Origin: Monodelphis domestica
Lineage: Eukaryota > Chordata > Mammalia > Didelphimorphia > Didelphidae
DNA: 64,000 nucleotides
Direction of reading: 5' to 3'
NCBI RefSeq assembly: GCF_027887165.1
Contig: NC_077234.1
Location: 249,763,658-249,827,657, forward strand
The notes beneath the pieces were generated by a model. It ran no database searches, was not told the DNA's origin, and was given only the letters and a program-made list of their open reading frames with translations. The stretch's first letter is position 1. Each line of letters opens with the position of its first letter. The position numbers and the translations under genes are program-made. Positions 32,478-46,140 of the stretch are shown in pieces.

Positions 32478-34797
32478 TTTCATCATCCGAGTCGAATCCA
32501 AACAGCGTCTGACATTTCTTTTGTGCAAGGTGAGCCTCAAGTGCTTCTGAGTTACAGTAGATGGTCAAGCAGTTGCCACATCGAAATCTCTCTGAGGATG
32601 TGCTAGAAACGCTATCTTGATCCGAATGGGCATCGGCTTTATCAGTCAGAGTTTTTCTACGTTTTGGCATACTGATGTACCGTTCGTCAAGATAACTGGG
32701 AGGCAATGGTCTCACATATGGCTTGGTTAAAATTAAACCATATGAAGTGTTTTCGGTTGGTGGATTTGGTTTGGAAGGTGACTGAGAGACGACTACTAGG
32801 GGACTGGGTTCTTGTGGTACTACTTCAACATTCTGTGAAATGGAACCATTTTCTGTCCTTGTTCCACTTGTCTCGCTTTTCAGGGCAGCATCTGCTGAAA
32901 TCAAAGATGTCTGCTCTAATTCACTGTGTCCATTGACTAACAGTTGGTCACTGATAACACTACTTTTTTCAGAATTTGGCTCTACAACAGGCATCTTTTG
33001 GTCTATGAAGCTTTTAGCTGAAGCAGTGACATCAGAAGAATGGTCATTCCCATTCTGAACTACACTGTTTGTCTTCTTTTCAACACTTTGTATGTATGTC
33101 TTTGGTTCTGTAGAATCTTTCCTTGATTTCCAAGTGGGAACTGGCAGATCAACAGTTTCTTTTTCACTACCAGATAAGTCTTTTTCCTGACTCTCACACT
33201 GAAGTTTTGTAAGAGTATCCAAAACATTCCTACTTGTTTCTGCAGAAGGTTCTGGTGTTGCATTTAAATAATGCTGAGCTTCATGTTCATAGAGCAGAGG
33301 AAGCTCTTCAAAAAGCTCGTGGCATTCTGGAAAATTACACTGAGCCTGAAAAACACTGTGACTCTTTGTATGCTCTGTAAGCTCAGTTAACAGCTTAAAT
33401 CTCTGATTACAGGTAAAATGTAAACAAAAGTATACATTTGGGTATATATGTCTCTTCAAATGATCTATAAAATGCTGCGAATCCTCAAATTTCCGCTGAC
33501 AAAACCGGCACTTTCCTTTGTTCCACTTCATTATATGTTGCTGTACCTTCAGATCAGTTGGATGAGCTTTCCTTGCATGTTTATTCAGAAATCTTATTTT
33601 TTTAAATATTCGGACACATCCATTAGCAGGGCACTTGAAATTTTCTTGCTGATCCATAGAATCCAGATCTTTCTGAGGGCAAACAGTTCCATTTATTTTA
33701 TGGAGTATTGGAGTCTCTCGATTGAAATCATCATCATCTTCAATACATCTAGGTAAACTTTCAGTGGTGAGAGGCTCTAGGGTATCAATTAGAGAACTAT
33801 CAGGACTGCCATTTTTAATGACATCATGAGGTTCACATATACAATTTTTAGTCACTTCAGCTATTTGCTCAAAAGCTCCTTCTTCCTTGTTTTCAATGTT
33901 ATATGCAATGGTAGTTTCTATTTCATTTATATCTGAATTTCCATTTTCAAATGAAATAGAAGCACCAAAGCAATTTATTTGTTCTGTTATAGGAATTCCC
34001 TGATCTTCCTGCTGAACTACAGCAAAGTGCTGTCTTTGTATTTTCTTAACATGATTCTTTAAATGCTTCAGCATAAGTCCTCTATTTCTAAATTTTCTAC
34101 CACATATTACACATGAAAAGCTGCCCTTTTTTTGATGAGCCTGGGCATGCCGTACTATGTGACCACCCAGAAATTCTCTGTTGCACAACACACATTTATG
34201 TCTTGGAACATTACGGTCTATTTTAGAAGCATTAAAAGTCGTAAGGTTTTTCTTGGTATTACCATGACCTTTGGATTGGGCTCCAGGTACATCTTCAGGA
34301 TCATATTCCCCATTGCTTAGGTCCATAAGAAATACTAGTTCTTCATCTAAAACTTGTGTTTCCTTCATCTTTTCAGGATGACTAATAGCATTTTCCAGTG
34401 TATTTTCATTTAAAAATCCACCTGTCAACTTATCTCTCAGTAATGCTGCACAATTTTGTTTAATCATTATGAAATTCCAAAATTCTGGGTCAAAAAACAA
34501 CCCCTTTTTCAAAATTGGGAGCAATTCAAAACGAACACGATTCTGGACAGAACTAGTACATTCATTGTACTCTTCATCTGGATGTTTATAGAGCCGTTCA
34601 ACAGTATAGTAGGACTCCAAGGAGCGCTCAAGGAAAAATACTGAGAGGGCACAAATCCTGAGAATCTCCAAGTCATTTGGCAAAAAATGAGCAATTGCTT
34701 TATAAATCAGACATTTAGTGTTTGGATCATCCTGAAGGTCCAGTTGGAGAGCACATCCACATATTTCAACACAAATTTGTAAGCCTTCTACTTCAAC
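32478..34797 (-). CDS. ZNF654: ZNF654 main zinc-finger exon
   Basis: A single open exon of 2320 nt, phase 0 start (VEVEGLQICVE…) and ending one base into a Ser codon at a GTAAGT donor. ZNF654 is a nuclear C2H2 protein related to RLF and ZNF292. The N-terminal part continues the family's conserved helical region. C2H2 fingers lie at 34194-34135, 34113-34051, 33633-33562, 33510-33448, 33426-33358 and 33339-33271. The third, fifth and sixth have a four-residue gap between cysteines (C-X4-C). A last C-terminal finger at 32580-32512 ends in Cys (C2HC). Acidic and Ser-rich linkers separate the groups, and PKRRK (about 32667-32653) may be a nuclear signal. The frame is fully intact, so the gene is probably functional. 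The apparent first residue at 34683 is only a TTG inside the exon; translation starts far upstream. Confidence 0.95.
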
Positions 34798-37700
34798 CTG
34801 AAGAAAGAAAATTTTATTTTATTACTTATGAAAGGAGTTTATCTTGGCACTACACAAATTCAAACCAAAGCACAACAAATAAGTATCTCCCCCCCACCCC
34901 CCTTTCAAGTTTGTCTCTTTCCAATTTCCTTGTAATTGAAGATGTTTGGGGAAATTTCAAATAAAAGGAAATGGAAATGTCTAACTCTTATATCAAGGAC
35001 ATATAGCACTTAAACACACATAATATGTTTGTCTATACACATACAAACATCACAGAGACACATAAAAATACTTCACTATATCATCTGTCAATCTTATTCA
35101 TGGAGCATTAATCAATCAAATGAGACAAGTAACAATTCATAGTGAGACAAGTGAAAATCAATCTGGGATATAAAACAGTTGAGATAAATAGTAACAGAAG
35201 AGCAATGAGATTTCAACTATTAATGCTTAAAACTCAAAATGTAATCTTCTTTAGTTGTCAAATTTATATTTCCATATGAAATTAGGCAGCTATATGATGT
35301 CCTCATTTTACCAATAAAAATAGGAGAATATGTCAGAAGCAGTGTCTTTACCAAATTTCTAAATCCCTGTACTGGGATTCCATTTTCATAAATTCATTAG
35401 CTATTGGCAGTTATAGTTTACAGAAGAAGTTTCTAGTATTTTAGAGAATATCGTGCAGCAATATTTGGTGGCACCAAACAAAATAAAAACTCCTCACATT
35501 TATATATTGGATAATGTTACTTAATTGGTATTATTGAGTTTTAAAGGGCTCAAATGTTAATAGAAATGTAGACATTTTTTCAGAAAGCAGTTTTAAATAA
35601 TTTTATATGTTGCCTGCTTATTTGCAATATGAAGTCTATCTATCTGCAAATAATTAGGTGGACCCTTCCAAATGTGAGGAAAATAAGTTTATTTTAAAAG
35701 TTCACAATTAAATGAGGGACCAAAAATGCTATTAATGATGCAAATAACAGTTGACAACTTATTTGAGAAAAACAGAAGCCAATAATGAACCCAAAAGAAG
35801 ATAACTGAAATACTTTTCAATTCAAGCTTTGAAAACTTGTTTTGGTGACTTGAAAGGCAGAAAAATTAGTGCTTACTTGAACAGGATTATTCTATTATAT
35901 TTAAGTCAAGCCACATCTAATAAGCTGAATGGTTCCGAATACGGTAAAAGATTCTAAGAAGTAGGCATGACACATATGCAAACAAATAGCAGATTTCTGT
36001 GTTTAGGATGTAATAGGCATGTATATAAATTCAAACAATCCAATTAATTATTGTACCACACTTTGGATGTCTATAGTATCTTTTTTTTTCTTTTCCTAAA
36101 TAGCTGGAATGTCAAAATAAGCTCTAATGGACATTTGCCATCTATATTCTAAACACATTCTATAGTAAATTTTACTTGTTTTTACTAGATGCTTTGCAAA
36201 ACATTTAATAAACTTTTAATGTACCTGAATTTCTTGAATTTAACTCGGACAAAGTCAAATAACAAAATGACTAGACTTTTTGATAGTACTGCAATATGAT
36301 ATGCATGGTCTTAAAATGTTTCTAATATGAAAACTAAGAATACTACAATTTCATATACATACTAATGACAGATGCAGAAAAGCTATGACAAATGAAAATT
36401 TACCTTAAAGACTCCTCATTACATGTATAAATCATACAGAAAGTTGGTTAAATGGAGCCACAATGAAATATAGAGGTGCTTTTCCTCTCCATAGCTTTGT
36501 GTTCAAAATTGAAGCTAGAATTTTAGGGAAGGAATTAAAGAATCTCAAGATTCTGTGTGATATATATGTTAAGGCCCATATTGAGAAATACACCCATTTG
36601 ACATGGGTCAAGTCCCTTGATTTGGGGCTTTAAAAGTTTTTAATTTTACAACATGTTGAATGGTAAGAATCACAAAATTTGAAACCATCTCTATATATTC
36701 AATTACCAGTTGGCCCTCAAAATGTAAGATCCTTGTCTGGTGACCAGAGCGAACACTGCACTAGAAAAAGTCCATTTTATCTATTGACTGTTGTTGTAAG
36801 TAAGTAAAACCAGAAGGAAAAAAAAGAAGTTGCAGCTAAATGGAAAGAAAGCTCACAAGCTGGAAAGGCAAATGAAGGATATGGCAGAGCCAGTTTTATC
36901 CTACCCAAAGGCAACAGGACACATCATTTCAGGACACTTGGTCACTTTAAATTTCAGAGATCGTGATAAACACGTGTAAAAGACCACTATGAATTAAAGA
37001 TTGTGTGCCCACATCTATTGCAGAAGACAAGGAGAGAGAAAAATTCTATGAACATGAAAAGATCCTCTAAATTAAACCATCAATTACTTTACTATTCAGT
37101 GACTTAAATGTAAAAGCAAGCATAGAGGATGATGACAGTGAAAAAATTGTTTAAAAACATTTCTAAGGCCTAAGGGACAAATAAAAAGGAAGCAAAAAGC
37201 TTCTAGATTAAGCAGAAACCTCATGCTTATGTATCATGAACACAATTTAAGTGAGGACAGGAAGTACATAATGGAGAACACCTAGGGATACTGCTTCCTT
37301 TCCCACTTCTACAATGCAGTTGATTATAATTCAACATATACAAAATGACTAGTTACCAATGTGGAAAATCAGTTTGAGCCCACTGTTTTTGTACAGTCAG
37401 GCCAACAACTTGTTGTAGGGTCTCCTTTCCACCCTACTGCTCTCAAATCAAAATATCAAGTTAGAAGAATTTAATAAGACGGTACATTGAGCAATTAAAA
37501 CAACTCTAACCTGACCTATTTAAAATACACTTTTGATGCCTCTAAATTAAAACTGGATAAAAAAATAAAAATTTATAATTATTTCTTAAGGAAATGTAAC
37601 TAATGTAAATCAATGATCATAAGAGGAAAACAAAAACAAAGCCTACAACATTTCCATCTCCTTACTTAAGCTGAGAAACATGGAAACTGAGCTTAGAGTA

Positions 37701-39776
37701 TAATCTATGTACAAAATCTTAAGGGGAAAAACAGTACAAGATTTTGCACTATATCATTACAAAGACAATCCTCATCCTCGGTTACGGAGAGACTACTACT
37801 AAACAGTGAGAAGTGGTAGAAAAGTAAAAATTTGTTTACAGAGAGATGATGGGAGACAACTAATCATTTCAGATGAACCTAAGACAACAAAAATGAAAAA
37901 GGTTTGTCAAGATTTATATTTTTAATTAAAAGTTATTTTAGTATGGATGACCACATGTATGTACTGCATGAGGAAGTAAAAATGATATATTCAAAGGAGC
38001 TTTATGCTGAAGGTGACATGATTGCAAAGATCTTAGATGATCAACTCTCAAAAAAATTTGAGAAAGGAGAAGACTACATTTATTTAGGGAAAAAAACAAC
38101 AAATCTACTAAATCATATGTCTATTTTTCCATCCTAACAAAATTTTTATGAAGAGACTCTAAATACAAATCAAAGGCAATATTTCTAAAAATGTGAAAAT
38201 CTATTTAACCTTCATATATTCTGTTTATATTGAAAAATAGAAAGGTCAGCAACTTAGTTAAAAACCAGGTAGGCTTGCTGACAGACCTAGTTGCTCCTAT
38301 CACATCTGGCTTAAATTGTTTTTTAATTTTTGTATTCTGTTTCTAATCACTCTCCTGAACACATCCTTTAATTTAAAAAAAAGTTAGGGGAAAAAAACCC
38401 AAGGCAAACCGCTGTTCACATGTGATATTCTATAGTGGACTACATCTTCACAGTCATATAAATGACTAAAAGGTAGAGAAAACAAAAATCTTACTTGCTT
38501 AATTGATTTTTTAAAAAAAGCATCTGAAAAGCAAAAGTCCACCTTAAAGGTTTGTTTCCAACAAGTTGTCTCCCATGAATGTATTACAGTCACAAATATT
38601 CCTTGAGAGATGCAATGACAGATACTTTGAGGATTTAACTATTAGTATAAAGGGAAGCAAAAAAAAAAAGAGAAGTATGCTTTTCAAAAGCATTTGACAC
38701 TATAGTGGAAGATATCCAGCCCTAAATTCAAATTTAAGAGAGATTATTTATACTTGCTGGAGTCCTCTCAAATGACATTATATAGATTGTGTCCATAGCT
38801 TCCTAAACAAAATCCACAACCACTCAGAAGTTGATCTAAAAATCCACACAGAAAAATTCAATTGGATGAAGACCATCTAAAACCATGATATCCATTTTAA
38901 CAGATGGTCCATAAAGCTGACTGAGTAGTCACATTTCGTAATCCTGTGGCAGGACAATGACCTGGGCCAGGACTGGAAAGCAGGGGACTAGACTGCATTT
39001 GGAAAACTGTGCTATGCGTTGAATGATCGCAAGCTTTTTCCTAAAATGAAGACACTTAAAAAAATAGCCTTCCAGTCATTCTACAAGCTGCAAAGGATGG
39101 AATATCACAGGGAATGTTGAGGGATCTAAAGAAAGGTCTGTACTATGATAGTGGAAATATAGTGAAGATTTCATAGATCATGAATAAGTTATACAGAAAG
39201 AAAAGGTATAGTTTCTTATCTATACCATTAAAAGATGTACCCATATTGCAAACTTCATCAATTATATAAGTATTAAGTTTAAAAGGATTTTAATTTTTAA
39301 AGTTACCCTTAAGTTCAAGAAAGTAAGATTGATTATTTAATTTTAAAACTTATTGTAATTTAGTAATTTAATTTATAATGAAAAAAGCTTCTTTTTAATG
39401 ACCACTGTGTAAACAAACAAGTTAATCTGAAAATTAAGTTAGTTTCTGTATATAGGCTTTAACATACTCAAATTAGCAACTAGAAAAAAAAATTGGCAAC
39501 TGGATTTTTAAAAAATAGACTACATTTTGGTGTAAAGCTAAAATTTTGTTCCCAGACAAAACTGTCATGAGTGAATGGCAAAGTAATATTGAATTTATTT
39601 TCTTCCCACTTAAATTGCCTTTGCATGTATATCCCACTATGCTGACATCAGAGAATTATGCAAAAGGAATGTAAGAATACTTAAATTCTCTCTCTCTCAA
39701 TAATTAAATAATATGAGCTTTCAGCAACATGTAAGTTTCATTTAAAATGCAAAATTAAAAAAAAACTCTTATTTAC
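34798..39776 (-). other. ZNF654: ZNF654 intron between exons 39777-39918 and 32478-34797
   Basis: A 5-kb intron with a GTAAAT donor and a TTTCTTCAG acceptor. 34798-36700 shows nothing recognisable; 36700-39170 holds an RTE-type LINE relic. Confidence 0.85.
36700..39170 (+). mobile_element. RTE-clade LINE relic
   Basis: Decayed plus-strand frames recall the RTE/BovB endonuclease. About 37025-37330 gives fragments like EKFYEHEKIL, then an SDLNVKA in place of GDFNAKVG, and later MNTI and an Asp-rich block. The later part (about 38740-39130) resembles the RTE C-terminal end only weakly. Borders are approximate. Confidence 0.45.
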
Positions 39777-39918
39777 CTCATCTTTTATTATTTTCATGAA
39801 AGGAAAAATGACTCTCACATTAGTTGCTGTTCTTAAAAGCTGGTAGCATTGGTCTACAAAAACTTGCTTTGAAGGATTGGATTTAAGTTGCAGTTTACTC
39901 CATATGAAAATCAAGTCC
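39777..39918 (-). CDS. ZNF654: ZNF654 coding exon (DLIFIWSKLQL…)
   Basis: 142 nt with a TTTTACAG acceptor and a GTAAAT donor. The first base completes a Trp codon begun in the previous exon (TG+G). It reads DLIFIWSKLQLKSNPSKQ … FMKIIKDE and joins phase 0 to VEVEGLQ of the zinc-finger exon. It is part of the conserved N-terminal helical region shared with RLF and ZNF292. Confidence 0.93.
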
Positions 39919-40454
39919 CTGTAAAAGAGAAGAAAATAATTTTAAAATACCATTAAGTTTACTACAGCTATATTATCCTTTTCTGTGATAGGTTAGACAG
40001 AAGTATGCAAAGTAAGTGGAATTCGTACAGAATCTGAGGGTTGGAAGGGACCTCAGAGATCATCTAGTCCAACCAATACACAAAAGGAATCACCACTATA
40101 AGATATGACAAGTGGTGGTGATTATTCATATCCTCCACCTTGTTTCTTGCCATCAGATTTGAAAGGCAGAAATAGAAGTGGTTTAAAAAAACCCAGTGGC
40201 AATCCGAGGGTGGTCAGATCCCAGGCCAGAATCAGATTCTGGTATTAGTTGCAGACACTTGGAATTCTAATCTAAACTATGATACGAAGTGGTCTTTCAT
40301 GTGTACATAGAAAAAACATTTCAAAGGAAGCTCTCTCGCTGCTGCTTAATGATCCCGTACTTCCCTTGACTCCTTATTTTATTTCATTACAAACTTTCTG
40401 GATCTTTTTCTTTTCCCATCACCTAAGAAAAACTACCCTCCAAGAAAGATAGCA

Positions 40455-40615
40455 GAAGTGGGCAGGGAGGTGTCTCAGTGGATAGAGCCAGGCTAGAAAT
40501 GAGAAGCCCTAGGTTCAAACCTAGCCTCAGACATTTCCTAGCTTTGTGACCCTGGCAAGTCTCTTGACTTGCCTAGGAACCAATACCTAATTCTAAGATA
40601 GAAGGTAATGATTAA
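40455..40615 (+). mobile_element. Marsupial tRNA-like SINE, degraded
   Basis: 'gtgtctcagtggatagagcc', 'taggttcaaacctagcctca', then a shortened tail ending 'gatagaaggtaatgat'. A (CA)n run follows at about 40620-40632. Confidence 0.75.
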
Positions 40616-41718
40616 AATCACACACACACACAATATAGAAGACCTGGTCTCCTACTGTAATGACTTAATCATATCAATATCAACGTCCTTGCTTCCTCCT
40701 TTCCTCCAAGTCACAGAAAAGATAACTTACTATTCAGAAAGATGCATAATGCCTGCTCTTAATCTTAATTTAGGACTCACACAAGTTCATCCTCTTTTGA
40801 AAACATGTGCAATCTCTCAATCACTACTAGGCTACTTCTTAAACACACTACAGTTTTTCCAAAGCTTAAAAATTGTTCCTTTGACTTCTCTACCTTCTTT
40901 CCTTCAATGTCATGGGGGCCGGGGGCGGGGGGGTTCTACAACCAGTCAGGTTAGCCCAATGAGTTTCTCGTCAGCCTCTTGCAATCAAATTCTGTCCTCC
41001 CCATTCTACCACTAATGATGTTCCACTCGACAAATCCAACACCCTTCCTAGCCCCCACTCCTACAAGATCTTGACCTTTTGCAATCTGTGACCATCTTTT
41101 CCTAGAATATATTCTCATCTCCCTCATCTTTCAGAGACGCCACACTCCATCTGGCCACCCGACTTTGGGCCAGAAGAATGGCTCCTTTCCCTCACTGATG
41201 AACATTCTTATACCAGGTCACATCCAACACGTCCCAGTGAATCTAAACCCTTCTAAGTCATTCCCTGGCCCCCAGCCACTGATTCCTTCTTCCCATGCCA
41301 GCCATCCAACCAAACACCACCTAGTCCTCAGACTGTGCCTTACGGAATGCCTGTTCCAAAGGCGACACACTTCCCTTTAACCTAAGCTTTTTCCTTTCTT
41401 TCTTTCCATATATTAGCTGTCTCCCCGGACACCCTTTCCAGTACCGACTGTACCTTCGCTCTCCTCAGCTCAGTGGACAAGGTAGAAGTGTTGGCTCACT
41501 CCTTTTTCTTCATCCTAGATTCTCTCCCTTCCTCTTATCACCGAGTAGAGGTAAAAGCCATCCCTCTCGAGCACCCAATCAGAATTCTGCTAACTCTAGG
41601 TCACTCCCGTTCCTTCTAAGTTTGGTGGCACGACTCCACATTTCTTTCCTGCCCAATTCGTGCCCTCATACTTGGGGTCTTCACCATATATACTGACTGC
41701 CTCTCAAATGGCCTAACC

Positions 41719-41900
41719 CAGTGCTGGAGAACCTTCTAGAGATCGCCTGCTCAAACTGTGACTTCAAGCTGCCTGTGAGAGCCCTCGACCCCCCTTTACC
41801 CCAGACAGTGGGCGGAGGGGTGGAACCCGTGAATACAGCAGCCCCCTCAGGCCCCCCAGGGCACACAGACCCTGTCTTCACCAGTGCTGCCCTAACCACT
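41719..41900 (+). mobile_element. hAT-like element copy
   Basis: Starts 'cagtgctggagaaccttcta' with 'ctcaaactgtgacttcaagc' downstream, parallel to the copy at 22592. The right border near 'ccagtgctgccc' (about 41882-41893) is tentative. Confidence 0.45.
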
Positions 41901-43471
41901 CAATGCTCCAACTTCCGCTCCCCCTCAAGCCTCCTCCCCCAAAGTCCACACCCTATTCCTCTGGGATGCCTGTGCAACAGGCAACAATCTTCCCTTCATC
42001 CTAATTCTTTCCCTCTCCTACTCCTATGTGTGCCCACTGGCTGAAATCTGTCTCTTCCCATATGACACAACCCCCTGCCCACCCTTTTCCGGTCCCTCAG
42101 TTACCTTGTCAAGGCAAGAGAGGCGGAATGTTTCTTGTTTCCGTTTGCCCCTTGCAGGTTTTCTCCCTGTCTCGAGCACTCCGCAATCTCTCCTTTGAGG
42201 TTCATGCTATTCACATATACCATTCAATCCAAATAATGGTGGCTGTTTCACTTGATCCTGTCTGTAGACTGCCGGGTCCCTCTCTTTCCTTCCTCGATAA
42301 GTTTAGGATGTGGCTCACCAATTGTCTCTCCTCAGCTCCTGCTCTTCTATGAATAGACTTCATCGTACATTTTAACTATCCCTCACGTGCTGATTACTCA
42401 GTAACTTTCCATGACTTACTCCTCCACCCTACCTCAGCCACATACAAAAATGACCCTATCCTTGATCTTGCCATCACACACAAATAAACGACCTCAATGT
42501 TCGTGAACTTCGTCTTTCTCTAAACATAGTAAATTGGCTTTCCCCTCTCCCTCTGCCTTCTGTTACAAGACTTCTCACCCAGATAATTTTTCCTGCATTA
42601 GCCTCTACCTCTTCTTTTCCTCATCTTGACCCACGAGTGAATAAATTCAACACTCCCATCCTTCTCTCTCGAATCCCTCCTGCCTATACCAAAATCTGTT
42701 GATGTTTGTTCTGTCAAGCCTCATTTCAATCACTCCCATGATGTATGGCCTTTGTACCTACATACATGCTGCTGAATGATGGTGGAGAAAATCAAGTATC
42801 CGTTCTTACTGGGTCCACTGTAAATGTGTTACACAAATTCAACTGGGCCCTCAATGCTGCAAGGCAATCCTGATACACTTCACCTATTAACTTCCTATCC
42901 CACCTTCCAAGCAGCTCTTTCAAAGAAAGGTTTTAATCTCTCCTCAAACATCCCATGGTCACCCATTATCCCTACCCTCTCAGCTGAGAATTTTGCCAAA
43001 TATTTAATGGGGAAAACTGAGGCCCTTCACTGTAAGCTCCCTCTTCCTCTTCCATCTCTTTATCACTCATATGGCTTCTGCCACTCTCTCCTTCACTGCT
43101 GTCTCAAAGAGGTGACCTTAATCCTTCTTAATCCTTAGTTGTTTCAATCGACTCCACAAGTCACCCTAATCCTTCTGGTCTCTTCTAATAGACTGCTCTC
43201 TTGGTCATTCCTATTCTATCACTTATCAAGTCCATTTCCACCATCTTCAAAAACATTTCACTTCATCCTTCTATTCTATCTCCATTAACTAGCATCCTAC
43301 ATCACTTCTGTCCTTTTGGTCACACTTTTTAAAAATTTACAGTAAGTTTCTCATTTTTCTCTCCTCTGACGTTTTTCTTTATCTCTAACAATTGGGCTTA
43401 TGACTTCATCCACTACCTGTAAGTTTCCCATAACATTCTGACTTTGGCCCTCTCTTCTCCCTCTATACTAC

Positions 43472-43684
43472 TTCATTTACCTTCCATCTTGGAGTCAATA
43501 CTGTATCACAAAACCAAGTCAGAAAGTCACAAAACCAAGGCAGAAGAGTGTTAAGGGCTAGGCAATGGGTCAAGTGACTTGCCCAGGGTCACACAGCTGG
43601 GAAGTGTCTGAGGCCAGATTTGAACCTAGGACCTCCCGTCTCTAGGCCTGGCTCTCAATCCACTGAGCCACTCAGCTGTCCTCT
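43472..43684 (-). mobile_element. Marsupial tRNA-like SINE with internal duplication
   Basis: An antisense copy. The tail half carries a short tandem 'cacaaaaccaag(t/g)c' duplication at about 43506-43543; the rest matches other copies ('gggtcacacagctgggaagt', 'tgagccactcagctgtcct'). Confidence 0.85.
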
Positions 43685-43764
43685 TCATTTGGCAATTTCA
43701 TTAGCTCTTATGGATTTAATTATCATCTCTACACTGATGATTCTCAAATTTATTTTGCGATTTG

Positions 43765-43978
43765 TTGTTCAGTTGTGTCTGACTCTTTGTGACCCCATGG
43801 AACACACTCTCCTTGGAGTTTTACCAGCAAAGACAGTGGAGTGGTTTGCCATATCCTTAAGGCAAATAGAGGTTAAGTGATCTGCCCAAGGTCATAGCTC
43901 TTAAGTGTCTGAGGCCAGATTTGAACTCACATCTTCCTGACCCTGGGCCCAACACTCTATTTACTGAGCTATTCAATT
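43765..43978 (-). mobile_element. RTE-type marsupial SINE
   Basis: 'gttgttcagttgtgtctgac', 'tctttgtgaccccatgg', 'ggagtggtttgccatatcct', ending 'actgagctattcaa'. The 'gttgttcag…tgtgacccca' end is the hallmark of RTE-mobilised SINEs. Confidence 0.75.
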
Positions 43979-44788
43979 TGTAATTTACCTGACATCTAAT
44001 CTCACATCTACAGAATACCTAGTACTAGACACCCAATAAACATCTTAAACTCAACATATCAAGAACTGAATCCATTCTTTTCCCCCTTTTCCCTTAAACC
44101 ATCCCACTCTCCTAAATTCCCTCTTACTATATAAGGCAATACCATCCTCCCATTTTCTCAGGTTCACAATCGAAGAATCACCTTCAACTTCACACTATCC
44201 CTCAACAATGCTCTCCTCCCCCTAAATATCCAATCTGTTGCCAAGACCTATTGATTTCTACTTTGCAAAACTCTTGAATACAGCCCTTTCTTTCTTCTGA
44301 AGGGTTCTATCACCCTAGTTACGTCCTCACCATTTCATGCTAGCAATAGCCTGCTTGGGGGGGGGAGGGTCTGCCCACTTCATGTTTCTCCCCACTTCAA
44401 TCCATCTTTCATCACCAAAATCACCAAAAGTGATTTTCTTTAAAGTGCAGATCCAACCATGCCCCCTCTCTACTCCACAAATTCTAATGACTCTCAGTAG
44501 CCTCCAGAATCAAATACAAAATCTTTTGCTTAGTATACAAAGTTGATCATGACTTTTTTCATCCTCTTAAGCCCCAACTGCCACCTTTCCAGGGTCTTTT
44601 CTTCTCTTAACCAATGGCCCTGGCATCCTTGCTATTCCACCTACAAGACGCTCCATGTCTTGGCTTCCGGGATTTTCTCTGGCTGTCTCCTGTGCCTGGA
44701 ATATTCTCCCTCATCTCTACCTCCTGGCTTCTTTCAAGCCTCAACTAAAATCTCATTTTCTACAGGAAGCCTTTCCCAACTACTCTTT

Positions 44789-44990
44789 TTTTTTTTAAAC
44801 CCTCACCTTCCGGCTTGGGATCTATACTGTGTATTGGTTCCGAGGTGGAAGACTAGTAAGGGCTAGGCAACAGGGGTCAAGTGACTTGTCCAGGGTCACA
44901 CAGGTGTGAAGTGTCCGAGGTCAGATTTGAACCCAGGACCTCCCATCTCTAGGCCTGACTCTCAATCCACTGAGCTACCCAACTGCCCCC
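44789..44990 (-). mobile_element. Marsupial tRNA-like SINE inserted in L2
   Basis: A full-length antisense copy. It is flanked by 'ccaactactctt' (left) and 'ccagctactctt' (right), a near-perfect target-site duplication of L2 sequence. Confidence 0.9.
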
Positions 44991-45734
44991 TCCAGCTACT
45001 CTTAATTATAGTTCCATTACATTTTGTCTACCCCATTGGATTATGAGCTCCTTGTGGGCAGATACTATCTTTTGCCTCTTTTCTTGTATTCCTAGTATTT
45101 ATTTAGCACAGTACCTGGCATAGAGTAAATACTTAACCAATGTTTATTGATTTATTTTACACAGACTGGCTGTGTGAAACTGGGCAACTCACTCATATTT
45201 CTTCTCAGGGCTCTAGGCAACTAAGACAGTATTTTGCAGAGAAAGTGCTGGCATGTATGGATAGAAAGTTTCCTCATCCTGGAATTTCCTCTATCAGTTT
45301 GTCCTTTGGCAATATTTGATGAAATTTTAGTTCTGGAAATGCTTGAAAATTGTCCTCCAAGGTTAAAGAAGAAAACAGGGAATGCCACTTCATTTCAAGT
45401 GTAAACGGATCCTATTTTATACCCCTGTGAATCAATGCAGTAGACTGAATGCCAAGGTCTGCTAGTGTAACAAGTAAGAAGGTCCCAAGTCAAAGTTTGA
45501 AGCAGGAGTTATAGACAGTGTTTAAACCTGATAGCCAGTAAAGAACAGTGTTGATAGTGCTTCCCCTAAAGAACATCTAAAGACAAAATAGCATAAGGGC
45601 TGAGACTTAAACAACGTGATTCAGGCGAGGGCCCTTCACTTAAGTGTTCCTTGTGTCTAAATGCATGCCTTTTCATAAAACTGTTAAGAAACCAAGTGCC
45701 TTAGAGAAGCTAAACAGCTGCATTTAAAGTAAGC

Positions 45735-46140
45735 GTCTAAGGCAAGGCAATGTGGCGCAAAATAAGAGCACTCCCCTAGCAATCAGAAAAACCTGGACTT
45801 CACGACCGTTCTTTGAGCTGTCTTAGCTCTGTGACCCTGCGAAGTCATGTAGTCTCTTACATAACCGTCCCAGGCAGTTCTTCAAGATTAAAGAAGCCAG
45901 GTGGCAGAGTAGAGTACCAGATATGGAGTCAGCAAACTTTCTCAGTTCAAATCCAGCCTCAGATAGTCAGCAGCCTTGGAACGCCAGAGAAGTCAACCTC
46001 TAGCTGCCTCAGTTTCCTCAACTGTAAAATGGGAATAAAAATAGCACCCATCCTCCTAGCATTGTGAAGACGAGGTGAGAGAGTCTGTAAGTCATGTGCC
46101 TGGTACATAATAGGTGCTGCATAAATGCTTGCTCCCTTCC
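45735..46140 (+). mobile_element. Two adjoining MIR/CORE-type SINEs
   Basis: The first unit, about 45735-45890, has 'tagctctgtgaccctgcgaa'. The second, about 45893-46140, has a full core and L2-like tail ('ctgcctcagtttcctcaact', 'gtgcctggtacataataggt', 'gcataaatgct'). Confidence 0.7.

Larger units (their letters stand above)
40640..45165 (+). mobile_element. L2-clade LINE relic with nested insertions
   Basis: A long pyrimidine-rich plus-strand relic. 42360-42700 resembles the L2 endonuclease (HFNYP … LDLAIT). 43990-44780 corresponds to the L2 reverse transcriptase C-terminal part ('caatagcctgcttggg', 'agtgattttctttaaagtgc', 'ggattttctctggctgtctc'). 44991-45165 is the L2 tail ('ggattatgagctccttgtgg', 'acagtacctggcatagagta'). 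It is interrupted by a hAT-like element and three SINEs. The 5' part (40640-41700) is assigned with least certainty. Confidence 0.6.

Noticed and set aside
34681..34683. Apparent start of a 741-residue zinc-finger protein
   Set aside because: The codon is TTG. The frame is open upstream to a splice acceptor at 34798 and joins earlier exons in frame, so this is exon-internal.
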